In this document: piece by piece, positions 12,452 through 23,100 of the stretch
Numbering within the stretch: the stretch's first letter is position 1
Layout of the letters: every line of letters starts with the position of its first letter
Assembly: GCA_018881555.1 (NCBI GenBank)
Contig: JACAXG010000033.1
Location: 6,654,979-6,718,978 of the forward strand
Direction: 5' to 3'
Origin: Amblyornis subalaris
Taxonomy: Eukaryota > Chordata > Aves > Passeriformes > Ptilonorhynchidae
Length of the DNA stretch: 64,000 nucleotides
Made by a program: the position numbers and the translations under genes
The notes under the pieces: model-generated
Databases searched by the model: none
The model's input: only the letters and a program-made list of their open reading frames with translations
Told to the model about the DNA's origin: nothing

Positions 12452-13640
12452 AGAATCATAGAATCATAGAATATCCTGAGTTGGAAGGGACTCAAGGATC
12501 ATTGAAATCCAACTCCTGGCCCTGCACAGAACAGCCCCAAGAATCACATGATGTGCCTGAGAGTGTTGTCCAAATGCTTCTTGAATTCTGTCAGGCTGGT
12601 GCTGTGAGCGCTTCCCTGGGGAGCCTGTTCCAGACCCCAGCCACCCTGTGGGTGAAAATCTTTTCCCTAATATGTAACCTAAACCTTCCCTGACACAGCT
12701 TCATGTCATTCTTTCGCGTGCCGTCACTGGTCACCACAGAGGAGAGATCAGTGTCTGCCCTTCCTCTTCCCCTCAAAAAGAAGTTGTAGACTGCAATGAG
12801 GTCTCCCCTTAGTCTCCTCCAGGCTGAACAGACCAAGTGACCTCAGCTGCTCCTCATATGGCTTCCCCTCAAGGCCCTTCACCATCTTCATAGTACTCCT
12901 TTGGATGCTCTCTCACGGCTTTATATCTTTAATATGTTGTGGCAGCCAAATCTGCACACAGATGAGGCCACCCCAGTGCAGAGCAGAGCGGGACAATCCC
13001 CTCCCTTGCCCAACTGGTGATGCTGTGCCTGATGCCCCTCAGGACAGGGCTGGCCCTCCTGGCTGCCAGGGCACTGCTGACTCATGTTCAACTTGCCATT
13101 GATCAGGGCCCCCATGTCCCTGTCCGTGGCTCAGCTCTCCAGCGTCTCATTCCCTGGTTTGTGCATACATCCAGGTTTGCCCCATCCCAGGTGCAGAATC
13201 CAGCACTTGTCTTTGTTAAACTTCTTATGGTTGGTGATTGCTCAGTCCTGGAATTTGTTGAAGTGTCTCTGCACAGCCCTTGTGCCTTTGAGGGAGTCAG
13301 CAGCTCCTCCCAATTTAGTATGATAGGCAAACTTACTTAGTATTTGCTTCTGTCCTGCATCCAGTTTTTTTATGAAGATGTTGAAGAGAATTGGGCATAA
13401 GATGGAGCCCTGCAGAACCCCACTAATGTCCATCCACCAGCCCAATATAACCCCATTTATCATAACCCTTTATGCCTGACCCATGAGCCAGTTGCTCACC
13501 CATTGTGTTTACCCAGCTGGATCTTGGACATTTTGTAGAGAAAGATACTCTGAGAGGCAGTATGAGAGGCTTTACTGAAATCTGAAAAGATTACATCAGC
13601 TGGCTTTCCNTGTATATGTTGACTTCTTTCATGGGTGCTC
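12452..13640 (-). mobile_element. CR1 LINE, 3' UTR plus part of ORF2
   Basis: This is the longest CR1 copy in the window, about 1.2 kb, lying on the minus strand. The plus strand starts with the CR1 tail repeat AGAATCATAGAATCATAGAA, followed by TCCTGAGTTGGAAGGGACTC and the typical 3' blocks. Beyond about 13240 the minus strand encodes decayed reverse transcriptase. The 5' boundary near 13640 is approximate, since similarity fades into unrecognised sequence. The 3' tail resembles the tail of the SINE at 10347-10800. Confidence 0.93.
13242..13600 (-). pseudogene. Decayed CR1 reverse transcriptase (ORF2 fragment)
   Basis: Two short minus-strand frames carry consecutive pieces of the CR1 reverse transcriptase. 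The upstream piece has FSDFSKA at about 13568-13588, corresponding to palm motif A (LDFSKAFD in the family) with its first Asp kept. The downstream piece has LQGSILCPILFNIF near 13374-13415. It also has FAYHTKLGG at 13305-13331, where active family members have FADDTKLGG. Both catalytic Asp residues of motif C are therefore replaced. The pieces lie in different frames, so at least one frameshift separates them. The normal protein is about 900 residues with endonuclease and reverse transcriptase domains, and only about 110 residues of similarity are seen here. It is non-functional. Confidence 0.85.
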
Positions 13641-16600
13641 CCTCCAAAGAATGGCTGGCAGAAAGAGAAAAGCTGGATGTATCTCCAGTATTTGGAGTGC
13701 ATGCCCAGGAAATTTGATGAGCTGGTAGGAAGGGTCAAGGATTTTGGTCTTCTACCATTCAATGAAGTGTTTCAGCTAACTATACAGGTGGTCGTTAATA
13801 TTCTTACTATATGGAAACCAGTGCAGGCTGTTTCTTAAGGTTTTTCTTAAAATAGAAACAGAACATTTTAAAAAAGTAAAAAAGTGAACTAATGATCCAT
13901 AATATGAGAAGATCATAAATTTTGAAAATAAGTGGTTTCTCAGTTTGTAATTTGTCTGATCACAAGCAATTGATGAAAAACAGGAGAGGCTGAAGCAGTA
14001 TAATTCAGAGTTAGAAAAGCTGCACCAGTTAGCATTTGTTATCAGTGGGTGCCCCCTTCTGTCTCACTGGGACACCCTGGTTGTGACCTTGTCTTCTGCC
14101 TACATACATTATGCGCTAATTCTCACTTTAGAACTATTGCAAAGAAGGCCAGCTTAAGAGCAGATATGAGGCAGGGCAAACTGGCTCCTAAATACAGTAC
14201 CTTCTGATCGTAGCTACAAAATAGCAGCAAACCACCTGGCTCTCTGGCTTTCATCTGTCAGGAATATCCAGAATACCTGCTTGCCTTACAGGTGATCACT
14301 AGAAACAAATGCCTCTACTGAGCTCCAAAGCAGCTGTCCCATTTTTGTGCATAACTACAAAATGACACATTTGCAGAGGGAAGCGACTTGTTTGTCCAGA
14401 AGAGAATGGGACCCTTGTCAATACATGCTGGGACCATTCTTTCAGAGACAGCTTTGCAGCTGGAGAATTGCCCGGCAGCAGTATGATGAAAAAGACTGAC
14501 GCTGGCTCAGTCAATTAAACCAGCAAACAGCACTTAATCTTAAACCAGCATGCATTCAAATAAGCTGAGTTTCTGCATGCAGCTCAGCGTAGTTGGCTTC
14601 TCTTTTGCAGGATTGCATGACACTCAGGTAGGAGGCTATCAGGGTCCTGAGGGCATGAAGGGGCATTTCGGTTCCTGCTCAGTCTTCCCTGGGGCCTCCC
14701 CTCTCCTCTTCCCCATGGGTCTGGGAGCCCCATTCAGCTCAGGCACATTTCTGTCTTGTAGGTGTTCCCATCTCTGGTCCTACCTCCCAGATGGAAATCT
14801 GGCCTATCCTATAGATATCTTGCCTCATGGTTGGGATAGGCCCATTGGTTCATATGGCTCCATCTCCTTGACAGATTTTGGACTCACATTACTGCCTTCT
14901 CTTCAATCCTGTTTCTGGCCTGGTCTCCTTCAGCTCCTGACAGGACCACCTGGATGAACCCTGGTTCTGGTTCATTGCTTGCCATGTCAGGGGTTACCAA
15001 ACCACCCTGTGACCAGCAGCTGGTCCAATCTTCAGAGAAAACACTTGCAGGGTTTTTGCACAGAAAAGGCTCTGCTTCATTGATCCAGGGTCTAAAGGAA
15101 AAACTGAACTATTTTATCAGACTTTTTAAAGAAAGACTCAGTTGTCTGCCCAGCAGGTGTGCATCTTCTGTGGGTATGTGGTGTGGGAAATCTCACAGAG
15201 CAGATTTGAACTTGCTACCAACCATCCAAGATGGAGCCGAAAAAGCAGCTCTATGTACCATGCTGATGAACGATGAACTTATCCCTTTGTCAGCAGGTGG
15301 GTCATACGAGACTGTTACCTGGCTGCAGGTTAAAAGAAGCTTAAAAGAACAGCTCCTCCTTGACTTCAAATTCCAGTGAGCTGAAATCCCAAGCTCAGTC
15401 CTTCTGAGTTTGGATCACCTTTCTGGTGCGGTAGCCCAAGTAGGCAAAGGGTAGTCCACTCTCAATGGTTCAAGTGTTGGCAGTCTCATTGCCAAAAGTA
15501 TGCATAGTCATTTGATGGTAAAAGATTATATTTGGAGAAAGATGTTTAACTAAATGCTTGTTTTTTTATGGTTATATAAAAATATGAAAATCTTAAGTTA
15601 CAGGCAATTCATTGTTTGCAGGTATAGCAGCTAATTACCAAGTTACTCTGCTATAATTATACACATAAGCTGAAAGGAAAATTACCTGAGCCTTTGACAT
15701 TTCTGTGGCTTGTTTTGTACTTCACACATAAAGCAGACATATCCACCAAATTTAATGTTGTAAAATATTTGTGTTATAAGGAAGTACTTAATTTCTAATG
15801 AAGACTTAAAAAAATTTCTCTGTGGAAATAATGCATGAATATAACTGAAAACCCTGGGAGATTTTAATCTCTAACTACTTGAATATAGTATAGTAGATAT
15901 ACTAGGTGTCTTAGAATAATTTCCTAGTACGTCTTTTATATGTCCTGTTTAGGGGAATATACTCTGTTTGGCAAGTCAAAACACGTGTGCTGGTGAGGAA
16001 GTCAACACGCATTTAGATTCAAACTGCTGCATTCAGTGCTCTCTCTTGCCCTGTGGGTGTTAGGAAGCTGTGCTTATTGTGGCAAGAAAGGCAGAAGAAA
16101 GAAACTCATAAATCAGTAGGTAGTTGTCATTAGTGACTGTAACAATTTGGTTTTATTATTATTGGACATTATATTCAGAAAAAAAGGAATTACCATACAA
16201 ATTCGACAAACTATGTTCCTTGTAATTGTTCTGGTTTGCTGTAACAAACTCCTGAAAGGTTTTGCCTTGTGATAATTAGAAATTGCGGCAGAACCTCTGT
16301 CCTATTAAGCCAGTTGGCATTTGCTGTCAAGGAACTTTACCTCACCCACACACCTCACATTTTTCTCGTATAAAATTGCAAAACATTCAAGGTAGATTTT
16401 GTACAGTTTAAAGCCTCCCTGCCAAATATTTGCTACTGTGCAACAGAGGGTAAAAGATCCTTGAAACCAGGGAGAACAAGCAACTGAGAACATGACCTGC
16501 TTAAGAAACGAAAATATTTTGGAGAATCTAGCCTTTTAATTTTATCTACATTTTTTATTCTTTTTCTCTCGTATTCTTGGGAAATAAGTATACAAAGCTT

Positions 16601-16970
16601 AAAAGGGGATATTTCTGCTTGCTAAGGAGAAAATTGACTGGGGAACTCACCTTTCAAGAGATAAAAAAGACACTAGAAATGTTAATGAAAAGTCTATGAC
16701 TTCATCATGAGATATCAGAAACAGTGCCAAAAATCATCTCTACAGTTTGAGTAAAATGAGATATTGTGTCTTGATTTTATAATCTTGTTCTGAATTTTTT
16801 TCTTTTTAATTGATTACCAAATTCAAATTAGAATGGATAACCAAGTAGCAGAAGCCATTTCTAACCATTAAAAACTATGAGACTAGGTCTGCTTATATTT
16901 TAGCAATCATTTTTATAGTTAACTTCTCTTCAAGCATGAAACAGACTCATGACTTCTCTGACTGATTTAC
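13641..16970. other. Non-coding stretch with GC-richer patch and longer open frames
   Basis: Most of this is unique AT-rich DNA. Between about 14550 and 15379 there are two adjacent plus-strand open frames of 135 and 141 codons that overlap at an ATGA (14954-14957). Neither resembles a protein family I know, and neither has a clear domain. The sequence there is locally GC-richer, which lengthens open frames by chance. I treat it as non-coding and unclassified. Confidence 0.45.
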
Positions 16971-16975
16971 ATTAA

Positions 16976-18061
16976 TGTGTTGATTTTGCAGGGCCTGGTT
17001 TTTGGTGGGGGGGGCGGGGGGGGGCACAGAGGTGGCTTCTGTGAGAAGTTGCTGGAAGCTTCCATCATGTCCAGCAGAGCCAATCCCTGATGGCTCTGAT
17101 GATGGACGTGCTGCTGGCCAAGGCTGGGCCAATTAGAGATGGTGGTAACGCCTCTGTGACAACATATTTAAGAAGAAAGCACAGGAAAGTTGGGGCCGCG
17201 CGGTTCTAAATTTCCAGCTAGAGGAGTAGGAGTGAGAACATGTGAGAGAAACAACAATGGAGGCACCAAGGTCAGTGCAGAAGGAGGGGGAGGAGGTGCT
17301 CCAGGCGCCGGAGCTGAGATGTCCCTGCAGCCCGTGGTGAGGGCCATGGTGAGGCAGTTGTCCCCCTGCAGCCCATGGGGGCCCACGGGGGATGCAGAGA
17401 TCCACTCGCAGCCTGTGGGGGAGGTGCCCACGCCNGAGCGGGTGGATACTGGGACACTGTGATCCAGAGGAAGTCCTATGGCGAGAGAGGCCTTGCTTCC
17501 AGGCTGGAGCAGCCTGTCCTTGGAGGACTGCACCCCGTGGCAGAGTGACCCACGCCACAGCAGTTTTGGGAGCACTGTCTGCCCGGGGGATGGACTCACG
17601 CTGCAGCAGTTTTCGGAGTGGTGCTGCTCGTGAGAGTGGACCCACGCTGGAGGAGTTCGTGGAGAACTGTCTCCCGTGGGAGGGACCCCACGGTACCGCA
17701 GGGCAAAAACTCCTCTCCCTGAGCAGCGGAAAGAACATCTTGGGTGATGAACTGACCAAAACCCTCACTCCATCTCCCTGTGCCGTCGGTGGGAAGGAGG
17801 GAGGGGCTGGGGGGAGGAAAGGCTGTTTCTAAGGGCTTATTTTACTTCTTATTCTTTTACTCTGATCTTGTTAGTAATAAATTCACTTTATATCATTAAG
17901 TAGAGCCTGTTTTGCCCTTGAAGTGTTGTTTCCCGGTCCTTATCTCAACTCATTAACCCTTTGTTAAATTTCCTCTCCTCTGTCAAGTTCCGGAGCAGAG
18001 GAGAGTGAGTGAGTGGGCTTTTCATGGATGCCTGGCATTTGGCCAGTGTCAAACCAGGACA
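16976..18061 (-). mobile_element. Solo LTR, 1.1-kb avian ERV family, copy 2 (inverted)
   Basis: On the minus strand the element starts TGTCCTGGTTTGACACTGG and ends ATCAACACA. It matches the copy at 7022-8142 over most of its length, including the internal GCTCCAGC-type units. Flanking 5-mers ATTAA (16971-16975) and ATTAG (18062-18066) form an imperfect target duplication. The minus strand has CTTCTTAAATATGT at 17161-17174, a TATA-like candidate near the end of U3. Open frames of 143-211 codons here have compositionally biased Ser/Pro/Gly/Thr content and come from the repeat. No internal viral region adjoins it. Confidence 0.88.
17007..17024 (+). repeat. Poly-G run (G8-C-G9) in the LTR
   Basis: Eight G, one C and nine G occur in a row on the plus strand. 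The homologous place in copy 1 (around 8105-8115) is only moderately C-rich, so the run is expanded in this copy. It can in principle form a G-quadruplex. Confidence 0.85.
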
Positions 18062-18245
18062 ATTAGGAAACAAGTTGGCTTCTAATATTTAAATTTCAAA
18101 TTAGATACACCGAAACTCGCACTAAACCCCATTAATCATAATATTATCCCAAACTGACTGGGTTTAGAAGTGAAAAATTGCTTAGCTTATCATATTCCTG
18201 TAGCAATTAATAGGTTTGGTAAAAATAATTTTGTATGTAAAGTTA

Positions 18246-18300
18246 CAGAATCATAGAAGAGTTTGGGTTGGAAGAGACCTTAAAGGTCATTGAGTCACTA
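18246..18300 (-). mobile_element. Very short CR1 3' end fragment
   Basis: The plus strand carries CAGAATCATAGAAGAGTTTG followed by GGTTGGAAGAGACCTTAAAG and GTCATTGAGT, which is the reverse complement of a CR1 terminus. Only about 55 bp is present. It lies about 185 bp to the right of the solo LTR. Confidence 0.88.
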
Positions 18301-19359
18301 AAAGAAGATAAAAAATCCACACCACATAATTTTTTACACCGTTACAATAGTATTTGCTAATTTTTTAATATCATACCAAAAATCAACATAGCATACTGAA
18401 GGAAAACCAGAATAGCCAAAAAATTTACATGATCTTTAATATATATGGAGATCAGACTCATACTGTTATTCAGTGGAATGTCATTCATGTTTCAAAGCAG
18501 TGCCAAGATTTCAAAGAACTTTGGAAGGTGAAATATACCAAATCTAAATTATTAAACAAGCTTTGGCGTGAATGGTAAAGTAACATCTATATTTATTTAC
18601 TAATATTGTATATTGGTCACAAATTTAAATAGATTGATATATGCCTGGTAATCACAACTGTTGTGACTTATTAATGAGTAGTATTGTTGGATGTTAACGT
18701 AATTCCCATTTCCTTTTGAAATTAAGTTCTTATGCTTTTATCNTGTGACTGTTTACTGTAAAATACATGGTTACTCTCTGTTTAGAGAGCACCAGGTAAA
18801 AACAAAAGCTGAGTTGTATACCTAACTCCTTTATTTAGCTGCTTTCTGTACCTATCTACTATTACTTCTTTTGTAGCAATCAAGTAGGTCTTTTACCAGG
18901 AGAAGTCAGGAATATTTTCTCCCCTTTCTGGATTTAAGCCTGAGGATTATGAGACTCCTGAAAACTTAGAGATGTGGGATAGGACCCTCCTCAGCTGAGT
19001 TAGAGTTTCAAAGTTGTTTCCCATTTTTTTCCCTTGTTCAAGTGCTCTAAGTGAGACTGCTAGGCAAACCCCAAACCTTCATTTGTATGGGTTTTTGGAA
19101 AAATTGCTACTGCTTTATTGGAAGTGTCCTTTAGAGACCCCACACCTTTGATTGCAATGCAGCTATTGAACCTAAATTCTGGAAGGAAGGAATTCAAGTG
19201 AAATAAATACGTGTATGTGTTTGTGTGTTTCCTGTTGTGTCCTTACTCTAAATTTTAGTTACTTGACAGAGGTGCTTTATTGTCTCTTTTGGCGGTGGAA
19301 ATGTCCAACTCTGGTGCTTGAAGTCATCCTGATGGAGTCAAATATGTCTTGTTTTAAAA
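18301..19359. other. Unique AT-rich non-coding stretch
   Basis: I see no gene or repeat family here. Confidence 0.5.
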
Positions 19360-20152
19360 GTGTTCAACCCCCCAATTTAGGGACATGTGCAGTGCAGGAT
19401 TGCTATTCAGAGAGATGTCAGCAGGCTGGAGAAATGTGCTGACAGGTTGCATGAGGTTCAGAAAAGACAAATGCAAAGTCCTGCACCTGGGGAGGTATAA
19501 ATCCATGCACAAGTANGGGCTGGAGGCTGACTGTCCAGAAATCAGCTTAGTGGAAAAGGCCTTGGGGGTAATGGTGTAAAACCAAGATGAACATGAACAA
19601 ACAGTGTGTCCTTGCATCAAAGAAAACCAACCGCGTACTGTGCTATTGTGAGCAGGACTGTAGGTAGCAGGTTGGTGAAAGCGAATATTCTCCNCTCTTC
19701 AGCTCTTGTTAGCTTCATCTGCAGTGCTGTGTCCAGTTTTGGGTTCCTCAGTGGACGACCACTTAGATGACTAGGATATTGGAATGTATATGATGCACAA
19801 GAAGAGCTTGAGAGATGGACTTCCTGTATTTAGGAAAAGAAGGCAAAGAGGAGATGTTGCTGCCTTCAGGTACTTAATAGAAGGGAATGCTCAAGAACAA
19901 AATTNGCAACATAGAGAATTTTTAAATATTAGGAATATATATGTGTATATATATATTTGAATATTAGGAAAAAAAATCACAACAGAGTACTGAACACTAA
20001 AAGAGGTTGTTGAGAGAGGCTATGAACTTTTCATCCTTGGGGATATCAAAAAATTCACAAGGCCTTGGGGAGCCTGATCTAAGCTGAACAGTGGGTTGGA
20101 CCAGACAGGTGATCTCCACCTTTCACGCTAAATTATTCTGTGTCTCTATGAC
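19360..20152 (+). mobile_element. CR1 LINE, end of ORF2 and 3' UTR
   Basis: Sense-orientation CR1. Recognisable blocks are TGCTATTCAGAGAGATGTCA, GCAGGCTGGAGAAATG, AAAGTCCTGCACCTGGGGAG, AGTGCTGTGTCCAGTTTTGG, AGGCCTTGGGGAGCCTGATC, TGGGTTGGACCAGACAGGTG and a final ATTCTGTGTCTCTATGA. These correspond to the C-terminal end of ORF2 and the 3' UTR. Many substitutions, several Ns and an AT-repeat insertion near 19935 show that it is old and inactive. The left boundary is uncertain by some tens of bases. Confidence 0.92.
19935..19958. repeat. (AT)n short microsatellite inside CR1
   Basis: An alternating AT/GT run lies between two copies of an AATATTAGGAA direct repeat, which suggests a small local duplication within the CR1 3' part. 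Confidence 0.7.
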
Positions 20153-23100
20153 TCCATTAACTCTCTAATTGTAGATTTAAGTCTTTATAGCTCACATGTT
20201 AAAATATGCCTCATTTATATGACTCATGATGTAAGAAATTAGATGCCTTGGCTCTTTTTAAAAATTCCTGTGACTATTTGCATGTTTCGGCTTCTAAGTA
20301 GATTTAAGGCATATTTCCAGCCCTTTTTCCCACCAAACTAATGTGTGGTATTTCTGTTATGCTTCCTTTCTCGTANCAGTTTCATGTAGGAAGCCTAATC
20401 GTCTCTGTATAAATGCAGAATAGCCAAAACCAAGGGGTATCTATCTGTGAGAANACAGAGAACAAAGCACTGGGTTTTTTTCACAGTTAAACAGTCAGAT
20501 GACAGCTGGAAATTCATCTGGATGGTTTTGGATATAAATCCTCAAGGAATTTAATAAATTCTTAGATACAGAAAGCCTGAGAATTCCGATTTGACTGGAC
20601 AGGATCCAGTGTTACACGTGATTCAGATGAAGATCACAATTCCTAGACCACCACACTTGTTTCTAGCTGTTCTAGCATGTGGAGAATCCTGCTTATGATA
20701 TGGAGATTAAATTGCTGAAGTACAGTTTCAATTTTGATGGCATTTCCTCCCAAATCACTCTTCATTAAACCTGTTTTCTAAATGAAAGTAAGCTCCATAG
20801 AGGGTGTTTTAAACAAAGGGTTGAGAGGATTTAAAAATGGTTCCTCTTTCATACATAAATTTACTTGCTTTCCCTAGTGTAGCAGAGGAGACCAAGAAGA
20901 TGAGAACCTGATACCTTAACAAAATCTCAGTCTGGGCATGTTTCAAAGAGATAGCTCTCTGAATTTAATGGCTACGAATATGCAATTGCTGTCTTGTCCC
21001 TGGAATATTTCCAAGCCTCTTGACAGAGAAAAGATGTGCCATACAAGCGACTAACTATAACAGTGTATAGATATGTATATCTTAGCTAGTCACCCTTAGG
21101 TCCTCTTTACGCTCAGTGCAGAGAAACATTCACTTCTAAGTCACTGTTCTTTATCTTGGAGCCAACATTTAAAGTGGGAGAGATGTGTGTGTCTTGCTAC
21201 CATCCAAAGTTATGCGATACAAATAATATTGAAGATGACAACTCTCATTTTTAAAAATCTTGTTTGATCATATTCCCCCAAAGCTACCCATGGGTAGAGA
21301 AATGTAAGGGCTACCCAGAAGTAAGCTTTCCTTTTGTACTCGGAATGTATTAATGGGAATAAAAAGGCTTTCATGACTTCTAATTTGCTCTGCAAAAGCT
21401 ACTTATTTTAGAACATAGAAAAAGACAAAATGTTTTTGTCAAGTCATTCTGATCTGACCCAAATACATCAAACTGGTGCCACTGAGCAATATTTTTCTGC
21501 TCTACATTATTGATAATTAATGTACTTGTCTGGAACAGAAGCTAGGTCCTGGTTCATAGGCAAATGTACTTGTCTGTAATGGAGCATGTGGGCCACTTGA
21601 TGGAGCCATGAGAAGCAAGGTAGCCAGCCTGCCTCTTGCTGTGGCTCCTGATTGTCCCATTAAAATGGGAGCTTGTGTATCAGTACCTAAAAGATACATA
21701 GAAAATATAGCAATGACCTTAAAGGGGGGGAACAAATAGCACTCCTATTGTCTCTTCTACAGTTTCACTTCCGGCATCTGCAAGCCCCACTGGACCTTTC
21801 TACTGTGACTGGCCAGGCGCGGTTGTCAAACACACAGGCATTTTCCAAACTTCTCCCAGAACTCAAAGTTGATCATGCAGGTGTTCACCAATGATAAATA
21901 ATAATAGGACTGGACATTGTTGGATGAAGCATCATCTTGTCCTGTACATTCTACTGCATATATATTGTTTCTAACAAGCCTGACAAAATCTTGACACCAA
22001 TAGATGTATATAAAGGCATTTTTTTAATTCAATGAGGTGGATATGGACTGAAACAAAAAATATGGAGTAAAAGATGTGCCTTGTAAAAAGGAGGTATCTT
22101 AAATGATTGCAAATTTTTTTCAAACATTAATTCAAAATAATTTTAAAACAACAAAACCACTTTGATTAATATTTACTGCAATATTGTTCTCCATTTCAAA
22201 ATATTCNGTTGGAGGCAGAACAGATACAATTCCTTTTTGATTTCCTAGTTAGGGCTTGGGTTTTAATTTGGGCTTTAGTAGACATACTAAGCTGAGACAC
22301 AGTAGTGCATTATGTGAATGATTCATAGTCTGACTTCTGTGTTACCAAAGAAAAGCTATTTCTCTATGACCATAATGAAATATTTTAAGGACTGTCATTT
22401 CTGCTTTAGAGTGCAAAGATTTATATTGAACTACAAATGTTGCTCCTTAATGTTGGCTCATTCTGTAAAAATTATCTCTCAGTACTGCTCTATATTTTAT
22501 AATCTTTGTAAGATATATATCATCATCGTCATCATCATCATCATCAAATTAACATACTAACACACGAAATGTAATTGTTCCATAGTTTATATACTATCAT
22601 TGGACAACCAATGATGAAAGAAAATAGTCAGTGATTGAGTAAAAGTAGGCAAAATGTAAGCAAAAACATGGGAACAATATTGCTTAAATACCATGTTCCA
22701 TACTGAAAAAATAAACCTCCGTTTCTCTGAAAGCTTTTCTTTACAACCAGGAGAAACATAATGAAATTAAGTACACATACATATAAAAGAACACATTAAG
22801 GGAAAGAATTTTGTGCAAATACAGAAATCTCANTGAAATGAATCAAAAGGAACACTACTATTGTTGTCATGTTTTATCCTTTTTCCAACCCTTCATCTGG
22901 TTGTTGTTGTTTTTTTCATCACAATTCATAATCCTGCCCACACGCAGGAGTTTATTAGACAAATGAACTGTCTACTGAGTTCTTTGCAAGACTTCTTGCC
23001 TTAAACTGATTTGTAAGTGCAGATTTGCTTGAGAGGCAGCTCTGTATTCCTAATAAGGAATACTATGTGATATTCCATACATCTAAGATAAGGGTTTACA

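Noticed and set aside
17133..17832. Open frames of 143-211 codons on both strands
   Set aside because: They lie in the inverted LTR copy, in GC-rich repeat units, with low-complexity composition and Ns.
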